7,141 nt of DNA from Candidatus Methanofastidiosia archaeon (GCA_020854925.1 JAHKLV010000049.1:1-7141), one strand, 5' to 3'. Counted from the stretch's first letter, positions 1-5,399 are shown. The notes: a model not told the origin generated them from the sequence alone. A program made the numbers and translations.

Positions 1-143
1 GAATACGAGCCGCTTGTCGTCGACAACGGCGATAGACCCCTTGGGGGAAACGTTCGGCACACCACCCTTTGTGGCAGTGGCGGCATAGACGAGATGCTCC
101 TTTTGGAGCAACTCCATCACTTCCTTGGTAAGTGCGGCCATGG
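1..143 (-). CDS. Pyridoxamine 5'-phosphate oxidase-like FMN-binding protein, N-terminal fragment
   Basis: The reverse strand reads ATG at 143-141 and stays open to the window edge, giving about 47 residues that begin MAALTKEVMELLQKEHLVYA. The layout is an N-terminal helix, then a strand with LVYAATA, then KGGVPNVSPKGSIAVVDD, ending in RLVF. That is the opening of the split-barrel flavin-binding fold of the pyridoxamine 5'-phosphate oxidase-like family, where the G-x-PNVSP-K-G segment is characteristic. Small archaeal members are usually about 120-150 residues and bind FMN or F420; their substrates are mostly unknown, so a true PNPOx activity should not be assumed. A GGTG ribosome site (153-150) lies 6 bases before the ATG, and a TATA box lies at 186-175. 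The gene diverges from the regulator at 237. The C-terminal part lies outside the window. Confidence 0.75.
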
Positions 144-174
144 TATACACCGTCTTCCCCTTTGATAGTTACAT

Positions 175-186
175 TTATATATTTAA
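175..186 (-). promoter_or_regulatory. TATA box for the PNPOx-like gene
   Basis: On the minus strand this reads AAATATATAAAT, a good archaeal TATA element. A start about 25 bases downstream would fall near 155, giving a leader of about 12 bases that still contains the GGTG ribosome site. The block is nearly symmetrical, so it could also bind TBP for the divergent direction. Confidence 0.55.
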
Positions 187-193
187 TCGTTAG

Positions 194-202
194 AAAAATA
201 TA
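194..202 (+). promoter_or_regulatory. TATA box for the cysteine-rich regulator gene
   Basis: The sequence AAAAATATA lies about 39 bases before the ATG at 237. Standard archaeal spacing puts transcription start near 225, so the leader would be only about 10-12 bases. No Shine-Dalgarno motif precedes the ATG, which agrees with near-leaderless translation. A purine-poor, T-rich stretch upstream (175-186) is an alternative but gives a longer leader. Confidence 0.45.
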
Positions 203-206
203 CCTT

Positions 207-222
207 GTATAGTGGACTACAC
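207..222. promoter_or_regulatory. Imperfect palindrome, candidate operator
   Basis: GTATAGT-GG-ACTACAC has two 7-base arms matching at 6 of 7 positions around a 2-base centre. It sits between the inferred TATA box (194-202) and the start codon of the winged-helix regulator (237). A dimer bound here would block the initiation complex, so autoregulation is a reasonable inference. No binding evidence exists in the sequence beyond symmetry and position. Confidence 0.35.
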
Positions 223-236
223 CAAAGGCTATTTCC

Positions 237-977
237 ATGGACACGACAGAAGAGCTAACAGGTCGCCTCGCCGAGCTTTCCCGTAAAATAGAATCGCTTG
301 AGCAGACGGTGCGCAGGTCTATCGAGGCAACTTCACAGATGCACGTTGACACGCTGGTGGAAGGAACGAGGGCATCTATGCTTGCCTCGCTCGTACGACA
401 TGTACAGGACGACAATCTCGCCACACTAGAAGACGGCATGCCCCGGTCCTGTGAGATGCACGAACGCTGCAAAGACAAGCTCGCACTCATCCTAAGGGAA
501 ACGATGGAGGTACTCGCGGGGGAACAAGGGGAGGATGCCCTTGAAGACAAAAAGCGGGAGCTCTCGTCGCTTTTTGCCTCCGCACCCTTTGAGGCGTGCG
601 CCTTTTGCAAGGAACGGGCGGAGGAGCTCCTTGAAAAGCAGATCCGTCTCATGCGCTCCATGCGCCTGTACAAGACACAGGACCAGGAACGGCAAGATAT
701 CTCGTGCATCTGTTCCGACGTGGTGGTTACCGACATCCTCGAACCCGTGGCCAACAAGCAGCGGCTTTACATGCTTCAGTCGCTCGCACGCCAGACCATG
801 ACCTTTAGCGCCCTTTCCGAGCTTACGGGGCTTCGAGGAGGAAATCTCCTCTTCCACCTCTCAAAGCTCATCGAGAAGGAAATGGTCATACAGCGCCATG
901 AGCGGGGCGACTATATGATTACGGAACGCGGCTACCGTACGCTTGTCGCCCTGGGTGAACTGGCCTCACAGATGTAA
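237..977 (+). CDS. Cysteine-rich winged-helix transcriptional regulator (ArsR-like DNA-binding domain)
   Basis: This is a 246-residue soluble protein. Residues about 1-40 are charged, with heptad-like spacing (LAELSRKIESLEQTV), and probably form a coiled coil for dimerisation. The central part (about 70-160) carries three cysteine pairs: C72-x5-C78 (with H76 between), C121-x2-C124 and C157-x-C159. Residues about 163-246 form a winged-helix domain: EPVANKQRLYMLQSL (helix 1), FSALSELTGL (helix 2), GGNLLFHLSKLIEKEMV (recognition helix), and a wing at IQRHERGDYMITERG. The fold resembles archaeal ArsR-type HTH proteins, but the long cysteine-bearing N-terminal part is not a standard ArsR sensor and I do not recognise it. 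The cysteines could bind zinc or an Fe-S cluster, or act as thiol switches. No membrane segment is seen. The ATG at 237 has no ribosome site, which fits a near-leaderless transcript. The gene is followed after 50 bases by the racemase and may regulate itself through the 207-222 palindrome. Confidence 0.8.
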   Translation: MDTTEELTGRLAELSRKIESLEQTVRRSIEATSQMHVDTLVEGTRASMLASLVRHVQDDNLATLEDGMPRSCEMHERCKDKLALILRETMEVLAGEQGEDALEDKKRELSSLFASAPFEACAFCKERAEELLEKQIRLMRSMRLYKTQDQERQDISCICSDVVVTDILEPVANKQRLYMLQSLARQTMTFSALSELTGLRGGNLLFHLSKLIEKEMVIQRHERGDYMITERGYRTLVALGELASQM

Positions 978-1027
978 CGAGGCGCGGCACAGCAATCGTT
1001 TTATGTCTGAAAACAGAATATGAGGCA

Positions 1028-1729
1028 ATGAGACTCCTTGGCATGATCGGAGGCCTGGGCTGGCCGTCCACGGTGGAATACTATACAAAGCTCAACACGC
1101 TCGTGGAGAGGGAGCGTGGTACCTTCCACTCTGCGCCCCTCCTGCTCTTCTCTCTTGAATTTGCACCCATTCTGCGCCTTCAGGGGGCCGGCCGCTGGCA
1201 AGAGGTGGGAGACATGATGTGTGATACCGCCTCCCGGTTGGAGAAAGCTGGTGCACAGGGCCTTATCCTGTGCTCAAACACCATGCACACGGTGGCAGAC
1301 CGCATCGAGGACGCCGTCGGCATCCCGCTTCTCCATGTTGCCGACGCCGTGGCTTCCGTACTCGCTGCACAAGGTGTGAAGCGTGCCGGCCTTTTAGGGA
1401 CCAGGTACACCATGGAGGGCTCGTTCTACTCCACCCGACTGGAAGAGCGATTTGATATCGAGGTCCTCACTCCAGAAAAGAAGGAACGGGATCGCATCAA
1501 CAGCATCATCTACAACCAGCTTGCCAAGGGCATCATCACCGACGCATCGAAAGAGGTGGCACGGGATGCTGCCGCAGGCCTGGAAGAGCGAGGTGCGCAG
1601 GCACTTATCGTCGGCTGCACAGAGCTTCCCATGGTCTTGTCGCAGAATGATGTAGGGCTCCCGCTCTTCGAGACGCTCCCCCTCCACATGCAGGCAGCGG
1701 CAGACTTCATACTGGATAAAGAGGAATGA
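1028..1729 (+). CDS. Aspartate/glutamate racemase family protein (probable aspartate racemase)
   Basis: The 233-residue length is normal for the cofactor-independent aspartate/glutamate racemase family. The opening MRLLGMIGGLGWPSTVEYY is the family signature (IGG-x-x-x-x-ST-x-x-YY). The two catalytic cysteines are both present in their usual contexts: C82 in LILCSNTMH and C197 in IVGCTELP. Other family landmarks are HSA at 34-36, the HVADA region at 103-107 and GLLGTRYTM at 121-129. Such enzymes interconvert L- and D-aspartate (or glutamate) by two-base proton transfer in the cytoplasm; the exact substrate cannot be read from sequence, and some relatives act on other amino acids. A GAGG ribosome site (1022-1025) lies 2 bases before the ATG, rather close. 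The gene follows the regulator by 50 bases on the same strand, and a weak TTTTATG at 1000-1006 might give it its own promoter. Its stop codon lies in the inverted repeat shared with iorB. Confidence 0.88.
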   Translation: MRLLGMIGGLGWPSTVEYYTKLNTLVERERGTFHSAPLLLFSLEFAPILRLQGAGRWQEVGDMMCDTASRLEKAGAQGLILCSNTMHTVADRIEDAVGIPLLHVADAVASVLAAQGVKRAGLLGTRYTMEGSFYSTRLEERFDIEVLTPEKKERDRINSIIYNQLAKGIITDASKEVARDAAAGLEERGAQALIVGCTELPMVLSQNDVGLPLFETLPLHMQAAADFILDKEE

Positions 1730-1744
1730 ACGGATTCATTCCTC
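1721..1744. terminator. Perfect inverted repeat spanning both convergent stop codons (possible bidirectional terminator)
   Basis: GAGGAATGAA, a CGGA loop and TTCATTCCTC form a perfect 10-base-pair stem. Left-arm bases 1727-1729 are the TGA of the racemase; right-arm bases 1738-1736 are the TGA of iorB read on the other strand. As a result both proteins end in Glu-Glu. The position suits a bidirectional transcription end. However, no T-run follows on either strand, and archaeal termination mostly depends on T-runs, so the hairpin may instead protect 3' ends or simply reflect shared codons. Confidence 0.4.
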
Positions 1745-2365
1745 AAAGGCGGCGCAGCATGCGTCAAATCCCATGTCAAAGGCTGCCCGATTTGCCTCCA
1801 CGGTCTTTGGAGGCACGATGCGTTCCACCGCCTCCCTTGCGTCATCTGCCTTGAGGGGAAATCCCTTCACGCCGCATGCCGCACCAAGAAGGACAACGTT
1901 TTCTGCCCGCGCCGTTCCTGCCTTTTCAGCCAACGCAAGGGCGTCAAGCGCGACGATGGAGGTCGTCACGCCCCGCAGGCGTTCCATGATGTCCGCAAGG
2001 GCAAAGTAGTCGTGGTCTGCGGCGCCGGCATCAACGAGTGCAGCCGTTTCGAGAGGCGGGTGGATGACCCTGCTACTCATCACGATGGGCGCACCTTCGC
2101 GTAGGTACTCAAGGTAGCGCAGCGCCTCGGTAGCCTCCATGGCAATGGCAAGGTCTGCCTCCCCATAGGCGATAAGGGGCGAGAGGGCATCCGCGCCGAT
2201 ACGGAGGTGGACCGATATCGACCCACTCCGTTGCGAGAGACCGTGCTGCTCCCCCGTTACGATATGGGTGCCCGTCTTGGCGCAGACCTCCCCGAAGACG
2301 CTGGAAAGAAGCATGAGCCCCTGGCCGCCCACGCCCGAGAGAATGATGTTGTACGCGTCCTTCAT
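1736..2365 (-). CDS. iorB: Indolepyruvate:ferredoxin oxidoreductase, beta (gamma-type) subunit IorB
   Basis: IorB is the small subunit of the ferredoxin-dependent enzyme that oxidatively decarboxylates indolepyruvate and other arylpyruvates to the aryl-acyl-CoA. The 209-residue protein belongs to the 2-oxoacid oxidoreductase gamma family. Residues 7-16 (IILSGVGGQG) carry the GxGGQG loop. Residues 41-49 (HGLSQRSGS) match the conserved HG-x-SQR-G-G/S segment that contacts the CoA-binding side. NVVLLGAACG at 156-165 is a further family block. It carries no Fe-S motif, as expected, since clusters lie in IorA. The ATG at 2365-2363 overlaps the iorA TGA by four bases (ATGA). It has a near-ideal ribosome site, GGAGGTGAT (2379-2371), five bases upstream inside the iorA coding end, so translation is coupled and the subunits should be made in equal amounts. 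It is convergent with the racemase. Confidence 0.93.
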   Translation of the reverse strand: MKDAYNIILSGVGGQGLMLLSSVFGEVCAKTGTHIVTGEQHGLSQRSGSISVHLRIGADALSPLIAYGEADLAIAMEATEALRYLEYLREGAPIVMSSRVIHPPLETAALVDAGAADHDYFALADIMERLRGVTTSIVALDALALAEKAGTARAENVVLLGAACGVKGFPLKADDAREAVERIVPPKTVEANRAAFDMGFDACCAAFEE

Positions 2366-4248
2366 GCGCCATCACCTCCGCGAGGATTGATAGCGCCCAC
2401 AGGACACATCTTGGCGCAAACATTGCAGCCGTTGCAGAGGTCGGCCTGAATGACGCTCTTTTTCGTGGCTTCGTCAAGCTGTATGGCGGGACAATGAACC
2501 TTCCTCACACAGGCATAGATGGCGTCGCAGACACCGTGGTCCACGGCATTGGGCACGATGGGAGTACCCGCCTTCCGTCGCAGGCGGTCATTATACAGCG
2601 CGCAGGGCCCGTTGGAGATAACAACGCGCACGCCCGTATGCGCAAGCGCCTCCTTGATGATAGGTATGTTGCCCTTGGGGTCAAAGGTGTCGACAGGATA
2701 GACATGCTCGACGCCGATGCCCCGTACCACCTGCTCGATGTTTAGTCGCGTCACGGGAAGGGGCCCGAAATCGGAACCGGGATTCGGCTGCTGGCCCGTC
2801 ATGGCGGTGACGCTGTTGTTGAAGATGACGAGGAGGAGATTGTGGTTGTTGTGCACCGCGTTCACGAGCCCGGGAAGCGCGGCATGGAAAAAGGTCGAGT
2901 CCCCCACAAAGGCTACCACCTGGTCTGAAAGCACATGCTGCATCCCCGACGAAACACCAAGGGAGGCACCCATGCACAGCAGGCTGTCTGAACTGTTGTA
3001 GGGCTCCATGAGGTACATGGAGTAGCAGCCGATGTCGTTATTAAGCACATAATCGGTCCCTTTGAGGGCCATGTACACCGACCAAAGCGTTGCCCGGTGC
3101 GGGCAGCCAGGACAGAAGATAGGTGACCGGTGGGGTATGCCCTCCTTGAGCGCCTCCACCTTCACACGGTGCGCCTCATAGGGTGGCGCACCATCGATGC
3201 CAAGCGCAGACGAAAGCCCCTGGACGACAACAGGAATGGAGTATTCGCCGACATAGGGGAAGTCACCGCTCATCTTGCCAAGAATATGGACATGGGGTGC
3301 CGTCTCCTGGGCGATGGATCGCACCTCCCGCTCGAGATAGGGCATGAGCTCCTCCACTACTACTACTGTCCGTTTTCCCTGCAAAAACGCGGCGATTGTG
3401 GCGGTAGGCAGGGGATGGGTCATGCCGAGCTTGAGCACCGATGGCGAGATGCCAAGCGTCTGAAGCGACTCGATGGTGTAGAGGTACGAGACGCCCGATG
3501 TGATGATGCCAATATCGCCCTCGCCTTCAGAGACGGTGGTAAAGGGGCATTCAGCGGCATCTCGCTGCATGAGCGCCAGAGACGCCAAGCGCTCGCCCTT
3601 GAGCTTTCTGGCAGTTGCCGAGAGGGTGAAGTAGGGCGCACGTACATCCTTCCACGGATGGCGCGAACGAGGGGAACGCTTCACCTGACCCACGGAGACG
3701 AGACTGCTTTGATGATTGACGCGTGTCGTGGTGCGTATCATGACCACCATCCCATACCGTTCTGAAAGCTCGTACGCATAGGCCACCATGTCGTGCGCCT
3801 CCTGAGCCGTTGCCGGCTCGAGCATGGGCACATGCGCGGGAAATGCAAAGAATCTGCCGTCCTGCTCGCTTTGTGATGAGTGTGCATGGGGATCGTCGGC
3901 TATGAGCAAGACCATGCCCCCCCGCACACCGGTATACCCGATGCTGTAAAAGGCATCGCTGGCGACATTGAGGCCGACACTTTTCATCGACGTAAACGAG
4001 CGGACGCCAGCAAAGGAGGCACCGGCAGCCGTTTCAAAGGCCACTTTTTCATTGGCGGCTACCTCGACGACAAGATCGTCAAACGAAGGTGCAAACGCAC
4101 CCATGGTATCAAGGATCTCGCTCGTAGGCGAGCCAGGATAAAAGGCGGCAACCTTGACGTCGGCCTCGAGAAGGGCACGGGCTACGGCCTCGTTGGCAAG
4201 CATGTATGCTGTTTTCGGTTTTGTATCTACCAGTTCAGAAAAACCCAC
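2362..4248 (-). CDS. iorA: Indolepyruvate:ferredoxin oxidoreductase, alpha subunit IorA
   Basis: IorA is the catalytic subunit, holding thiamine diphosphate and Fe-S clusters, and passes electrons to ferredoxin. With the GTG start at 4248 it has 628 residues, normal for the family. Landmarks: YPGSPTSEI (37-45) and ANEKVAFE (65-72) in the pyrimidine domain; FCPGCPHR (378-385); DIGCYSM (405-411); the thiamine-diphosphate/metal motif starting GDS (449-451) and ending NN (477-478). The C-terminal ferredoxin-like region has one intact cluster site, C605-x2-C608-x2-C611-x3-C615-P. The preceding site has C574, C580 and C586-P, but Ile577 replaces the expected second cysteine. The GTG at 4248 is preferred because GGAGGTGG (4260-4253) lies 4 bases before it; an upstream in-frame GTG at 4266 would run through this site and add six residues (MRGGGT). 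A TATA box lies at 4300-4281. The reaction may run in reverse, making arylpyruvates from aryl acids for aromatic amino-acid synthesis, as known in some methanogens. Confidence 0.95.
   Translation of the reverse strand: MGFSELVDTKPKTAYMLANEAVARALLEADVKVAAFYPGSPTSEILDTMGAFAPSFDDLVVEVAANEKVAFETAAGASFAGVRSFTSMKSVGLNVASDAFYSIGYTGVRGGMVLLIADDPHAHSSQSEQDGRFFAFPAHVPMLEPATAQEAHDMVAYAYELSERYGMVVMIRTTTRVNHQSSLVSVGQVKRSPRSRHPWKDVRAPYFTLSATARKLKGERLASLALMQRDAAECPFTTVSEGEGDIGIITSGVSYLYTIESLQTLGISPSVLKLGMTHPLPTATIAAFLQGKRTVVVVEELMPYLEREVRSIAQETAPHVHILGKMSGDFPYVGEYSIPVVVQGLSSALGIDGAPPYEAHRVKVEALKEGIPHRSPIFCPGCPHRATLWSVYMALKGTDYVLNNDIGCYSMYLMEPYNSSDSLLCMGASLGVSSGMQHVLSDQVVAFVGDSTFFHAALPGLVNAVHNNHNLLLVIFNNSVTAMTGQQPNPGSDFGPLPVTRLNIEQVVRGIGVEHVYPVDTFDPKGNIPIIKEALAHTGVRVVISNGPCALYNDRLRRKAGTPIVPNAVDHGVCDAIYACVRKVHCPAIQLDEATKKSVIQADLCNGCNVCAKMCPVGAINPRGGDGA
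2371..2379 (-). promoter_or_regulatory. Ribosome binding site of iorB, inside iorA
   Basis: The minus strand reads GGAGGTGAT, nearly the full complement of the archaeal 16S rRNA tail, five bases before the iorB ATG. The same bases encode Gly-Gly-Asp near the end of IorA, so the IorA tail is partly set by the need for this site. Confidence 0.8.
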
Positions 4249-4252
4249 TGTT

Positions 4253-4260
4253 CCACCTCC
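4253..4260 (-). promoter_or_regulatory. Ribosome binding site that fixes the iorA start
   Basis: The minus strand reads GGAGGTGG four bases before the GTG at 4248. This is the strongest such motif near the gene and favours that GTG over the one at 4266, which has no ribosome site upstream. Confidence 0.75.
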
Positions 4261-4280
4261 CCTCACCTATGCACGGTAAC

Positions 4281-4300
4281 GTTAATATATTTTTTTAAAT
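4281..4300 (-). promoter_or_regulatory. AT-rich TATA region of the iorAB operon
   Basis: Minus-strand TTTAAAAAAATATATTAAC lies here. With the usual spacing, transcription would start around 4262-4270, just upstream of the GGAGGTGG site, leaving a leader of about 15-20 bases. The block lies between divergent genes, but the zinc-ribbon gene has its own closer TATA sequence. Confidence 0.6.
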
Positions 4301-4321
4301 CTCCCCTGGGTTTCTGTACAT

Positions 4322-4333
4322 AGGTATATTAAC
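4322..4333 (+). promoter_or_regulatory. TATA box for the small zinc-ribbon gene
   Basis: AGGTATATTAAC lies about 36 bases before the ATG at 4364, predicting a transcript start near 4354 and a leader of about 10 bases. No ribosome site lies directly before the ATG, which agrees with near-leaderless translation. Confidence 0.45.
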
Positions 4334-4363
4334 ACGGGAGAGCAAAGAAAATGCGGCGATATC

Positions 4364-4561
4364 ATGGAGGAAGAAGAATCCAAAAGCTGCAAGCTGCCGC
4401 AAGGGACACAAATCTGTCCTCGGTGTCAACACCACTTCGTACCCGATGAAGGTCTGGAATCATCACCGGACCCAAAAAACAAGGGAAAGGATGAGCTCAA
4501 CGTGCTCACGTCATGCCCTGTCTGCGGACATAACTTCAAGCCACGAGGCACATCCCACTAG
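4364..4561 (+). CDS. Small zinc-ribbon protein of unknown function (65 residues)
   Basis: The protein has two zinc-knuckle pairs, C18-P-R-C21 and C51-P-V-C54, separated by a polar, charged linker (HFVPDEG through NVLTS). This is a typical zinc-ribbon layout that should bind one zinc ion. A further cysteine (C9) sits in an acidic, lysine-containing N-terminus (MEEEESKSCK). The tail ends CGHNFKPRGTSH. There is no membrane segment or signal peptide. Such short ribbons in archaea are often nucleic-acid- or protein-binding, but nothing here names a partner. The reading frame, start and TATA spacing look real: the cysteine pairs are in frame and the frame ends only 4 bases before the convergent nitroreductase gene. 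An overlapping 33-codon frame starting at ATG 4351 has a GGGAG ahead of it but encodes no recognisable protein. Confidence 0.7.
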   Translation: MEEEESKSCKLPQGTQICPRCQHHFVPDEGLESSPDPKNKGKDELNVLTSCPVCGHNFKPRGTSH

Positions 4562-4565
4562 GCGA

Positions 4566-5057
4566 TTACCATGCGTAGGTGTCCCATGTCCAGATAGCGT
4601 CAAGTGGGTCTTTCTTCTTATGAGACCCAGTTGTGTCGGGATATCCTACGGTAAGGATAGCTACCACCTTCTTGTCTTCGGGTATCGCGAAAAGGTCCTT
4701 GACCTTCGATTCGTCAAAGGCACCTATCCAGCAGGTACCGAGTCCAAGCTCGGTGGCCTGGAGCACCATATGGTCAAAGGCGATGGAAAGATCGGCCACG
4801 TCCCACGGTGATGCCACGGAGGGGTCCACGATGCCAACAATGGCAATCGGCGCGGTGCCAATCCACGACTGCCCGTTGCATGCCTCGACAAGCGCCGGCC
4901 CGGGATGCGTCACCACGTACTTGCGATGCTGCCTGTTGCGGGCGGAGGGGGAAAGACGCGCGGCCTCAAGAAGGAGTAAGAGGTCCTTTTCGGCGACGGG
5001 GGCATCTTTGTACGCCCGTACGCTCCAGCGGTTTTGTATGGCTTCAGACACATTCAT
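4566..5057 (-). CDS. Nitroreductase-family FMN-dependent oxidoreductase
   Basis: This 163-residue protein matches the short nitroreductase family, which are homodimeric flavoproteins that reduce nitro compounds, quinones or other acceptors with NAD(P)H. Landmarks: NRWSVRAYKD (9-18, the R-x-S-x-R-x-F/Y flavin-phosphate loop), LSPSARNRQ (35-43, flavin contact), ATELGLGTCWIG (101-112) and VVAILTVGYPD (131-141). The natural substrate cannot be deduced. The ATG at 5057 is chosen over one at 5081 because GGTGAG (5066-5061) lies just before it and the TATA box (5096-5088) predicts a start near 5066, downstream of the 5081 codon; the longer form would add eight unconserved residues (MPRDYGEH). It converges with the zinc-ribbon gene with a 4-base gap, so neither gene has room for its own terminator before the other begins. 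It lies downstream of, and is transcribed in the same direction as, the tRNA-Glu gene. Confidence 0.88.
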   Translation of the reverse strand: MNVSEAIQNRWSVRAYKDAPVAEKDLLLLLEAARLSPSARNRQHRKYVVTHPGPALVEACNGQSWIGTAPIAIVGIVDPSVASPWDVADLSIAFDHMVLQATELGLGTCWIGAFDESKVKDLFAIPEDKKVVAILTVGYPDTTGSHKKKDPLDAIWTWDTYAW

Positions 5058-5087
5058 ATGCTCACCATAGTCCCTTGGCATCTCACC

Positions 5088-5096
5088 ATATATAAC
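5088..5096 (-). promoter_or_regulatory. TATA box for the nitroreductase gene
   Basis: Minus-strand GTTATATAT lies about 26 bases before the GGTGAG leader. It supports a transcript start near 5066 and an independent promoter separate from the tRNA upstream. Confidence 0.6.
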
Positions 5097-5142
5097 AATA
5101 TCCGAGAAGAACCCACGATAAGAGGGCCACGACGTTTGCCGC

Positions 5143-5157
5143 AGAAGGAAGGATAAG
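5143..5157 (-). terminator. Pyrimidine-rich end signal after tRNA-Glu
   Basis: Immediately after the encoded CCA the minus strand reads CTTATCCTTCCTTCT. Archaeal tRNA genes commonly end at T-rich tracts without a hairpin. Here the T-runs are short and broken by C, so the call is tentative. Confidence 0.3.
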
Positions 5158-5235
5158 TGGTGCTCCGACCGGGATTCGAACCCGAGTCACAGGCTCGAGA
5201 GGCCTGAATGATTGGCCGGACTACACTATCGGAGC
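5158..5235 (-). tRNA. tRNA-Glu (anticodon CTC), CCA encoded
   Basis: The minus strand from 5235 folds into a full cloverleaf. The acceptor GCTCCGA pairs with TCGGAGC, followed by discriminator A at 5161 and encoded CCA at 5160-5158. The D arm contains GTGTAGTCCGGCC, typical of archaeal tRNA-Glu. The anticodon stem is CAGGC/GCCTG with loop CTCTCGA and anticodon CTC at 5199-5197, reading GAG. The T stem is TCGGG/CCCGG around loop TTCGAAT. No intron is present. A TATA-like box at 5270-5260 is correctly spaced. Downstream on the same strand a pyrimidine-rich stretch (5157-5143, CTTATCCTTCCTTCT) probably acts as the weak T-rich terminator. Confidence 0.96.
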
Positions 5236-5259
5236 ACAGTAATCGACACATGTCATTTT

Positions 5260-5270
5260 CTTTTAAAAAC
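5260..5270 (-). promoter_or_regulatory. TATA box for tRNA-Glu
   Basis: Minus-strand GTTTTTAAAAG, preceded by a purine-rich GAAAA that could serve as a BRE, is centred about 30 bases before the mature tRNA 5' end. That predicts a transcript start a few bases before the tRNA, as is usual for archaeal tRNA genes. Confidence 0.55.
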
Positions 5271-5286
5271 TTTTCGTTAAAGGGCG

Positions 5287-5305
5287 GACACCCTTACGGG
5301 GTGTC
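5287..5305. repeat. Inverted repeat 1 upstream of nrdJ
   Basis: GACACCC and GGGTGTC form a perfect 7-base-pair stem around a 5-base loop (TTACG). It lies between the tRNA-Glu promoter and nrdJ and is not explained by either gene. Confidence 0.45.
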
Positions 5306-5325
5306 AACGACCAACGATTAAAACC

Positions 5326-5340
5326 AAGTGGCTTGCACTT
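5326..5340. repeat. Inverted repeat 2 upstream of nrdJ
   Basis: AAGTG-GCTTG-CACTT is a perfect 5-base inverted repeat around a 5-base spacer. It is short enough to be chance, but it is the second of three symmetric elements within 115 bases. Confidence 0.3.
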
Positions 5341-5367
5341 CCCATCACTCATGACAAGGGATATGGA

Positions 5368-5399
5368 TGGCTGCCCCATAGCTGTTCATACTGCAGCCA
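5368..5399. repeat. Inverted repeat 3 just before the nrdJ TATA box
   Basis: TGGCTGC (5368-5374) and GCAGCCA (5393-5399) are perfect complementary arms separated by 18 bases. The arms are roughly two and a half helical turns apart, end to end about 32 bases, and the element ends a few bases before the nrdJ TATA box, a common place for an activator or repressor site. Confidence 0.35.

Noticed and set aside
998..1014. GTTTT-ATGTCTG-AAAAC inverted repeat before the racemase
   Set aside because: Five AT-rich base pairs are easily met by chance; kept only as part of a weak possible promoter.
3355..3366. Short CAC/TAC trinucleotide run
   Set aside because: It simply encodes a Val-Val-Val-Val stretch in a beta strand of IorA; too short to be a meaningful repeat.
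3130..3765. Open frame of 211 codons on the plus strand inside iorA
   Set aside because: It is antisense to well-conserved IorA sequence, has no recognisable domain, and its composition is what GC-rich codons give on the opposite strand.
3880..4323. Open frame of 147 codons on the plus strand over the iorA 5' end
   Set aside because: It is a shadow of IorA that runs out through the promoter region; no ribosome site or family motif is visible.
4351..4452. 33-codon frame from ATG 4351 overlapping the zinc-ribbon gene
   Set aside because: It has a GGGAG upstream but encodes no recognisable protein, while the other frame has two CPxC knuckles.
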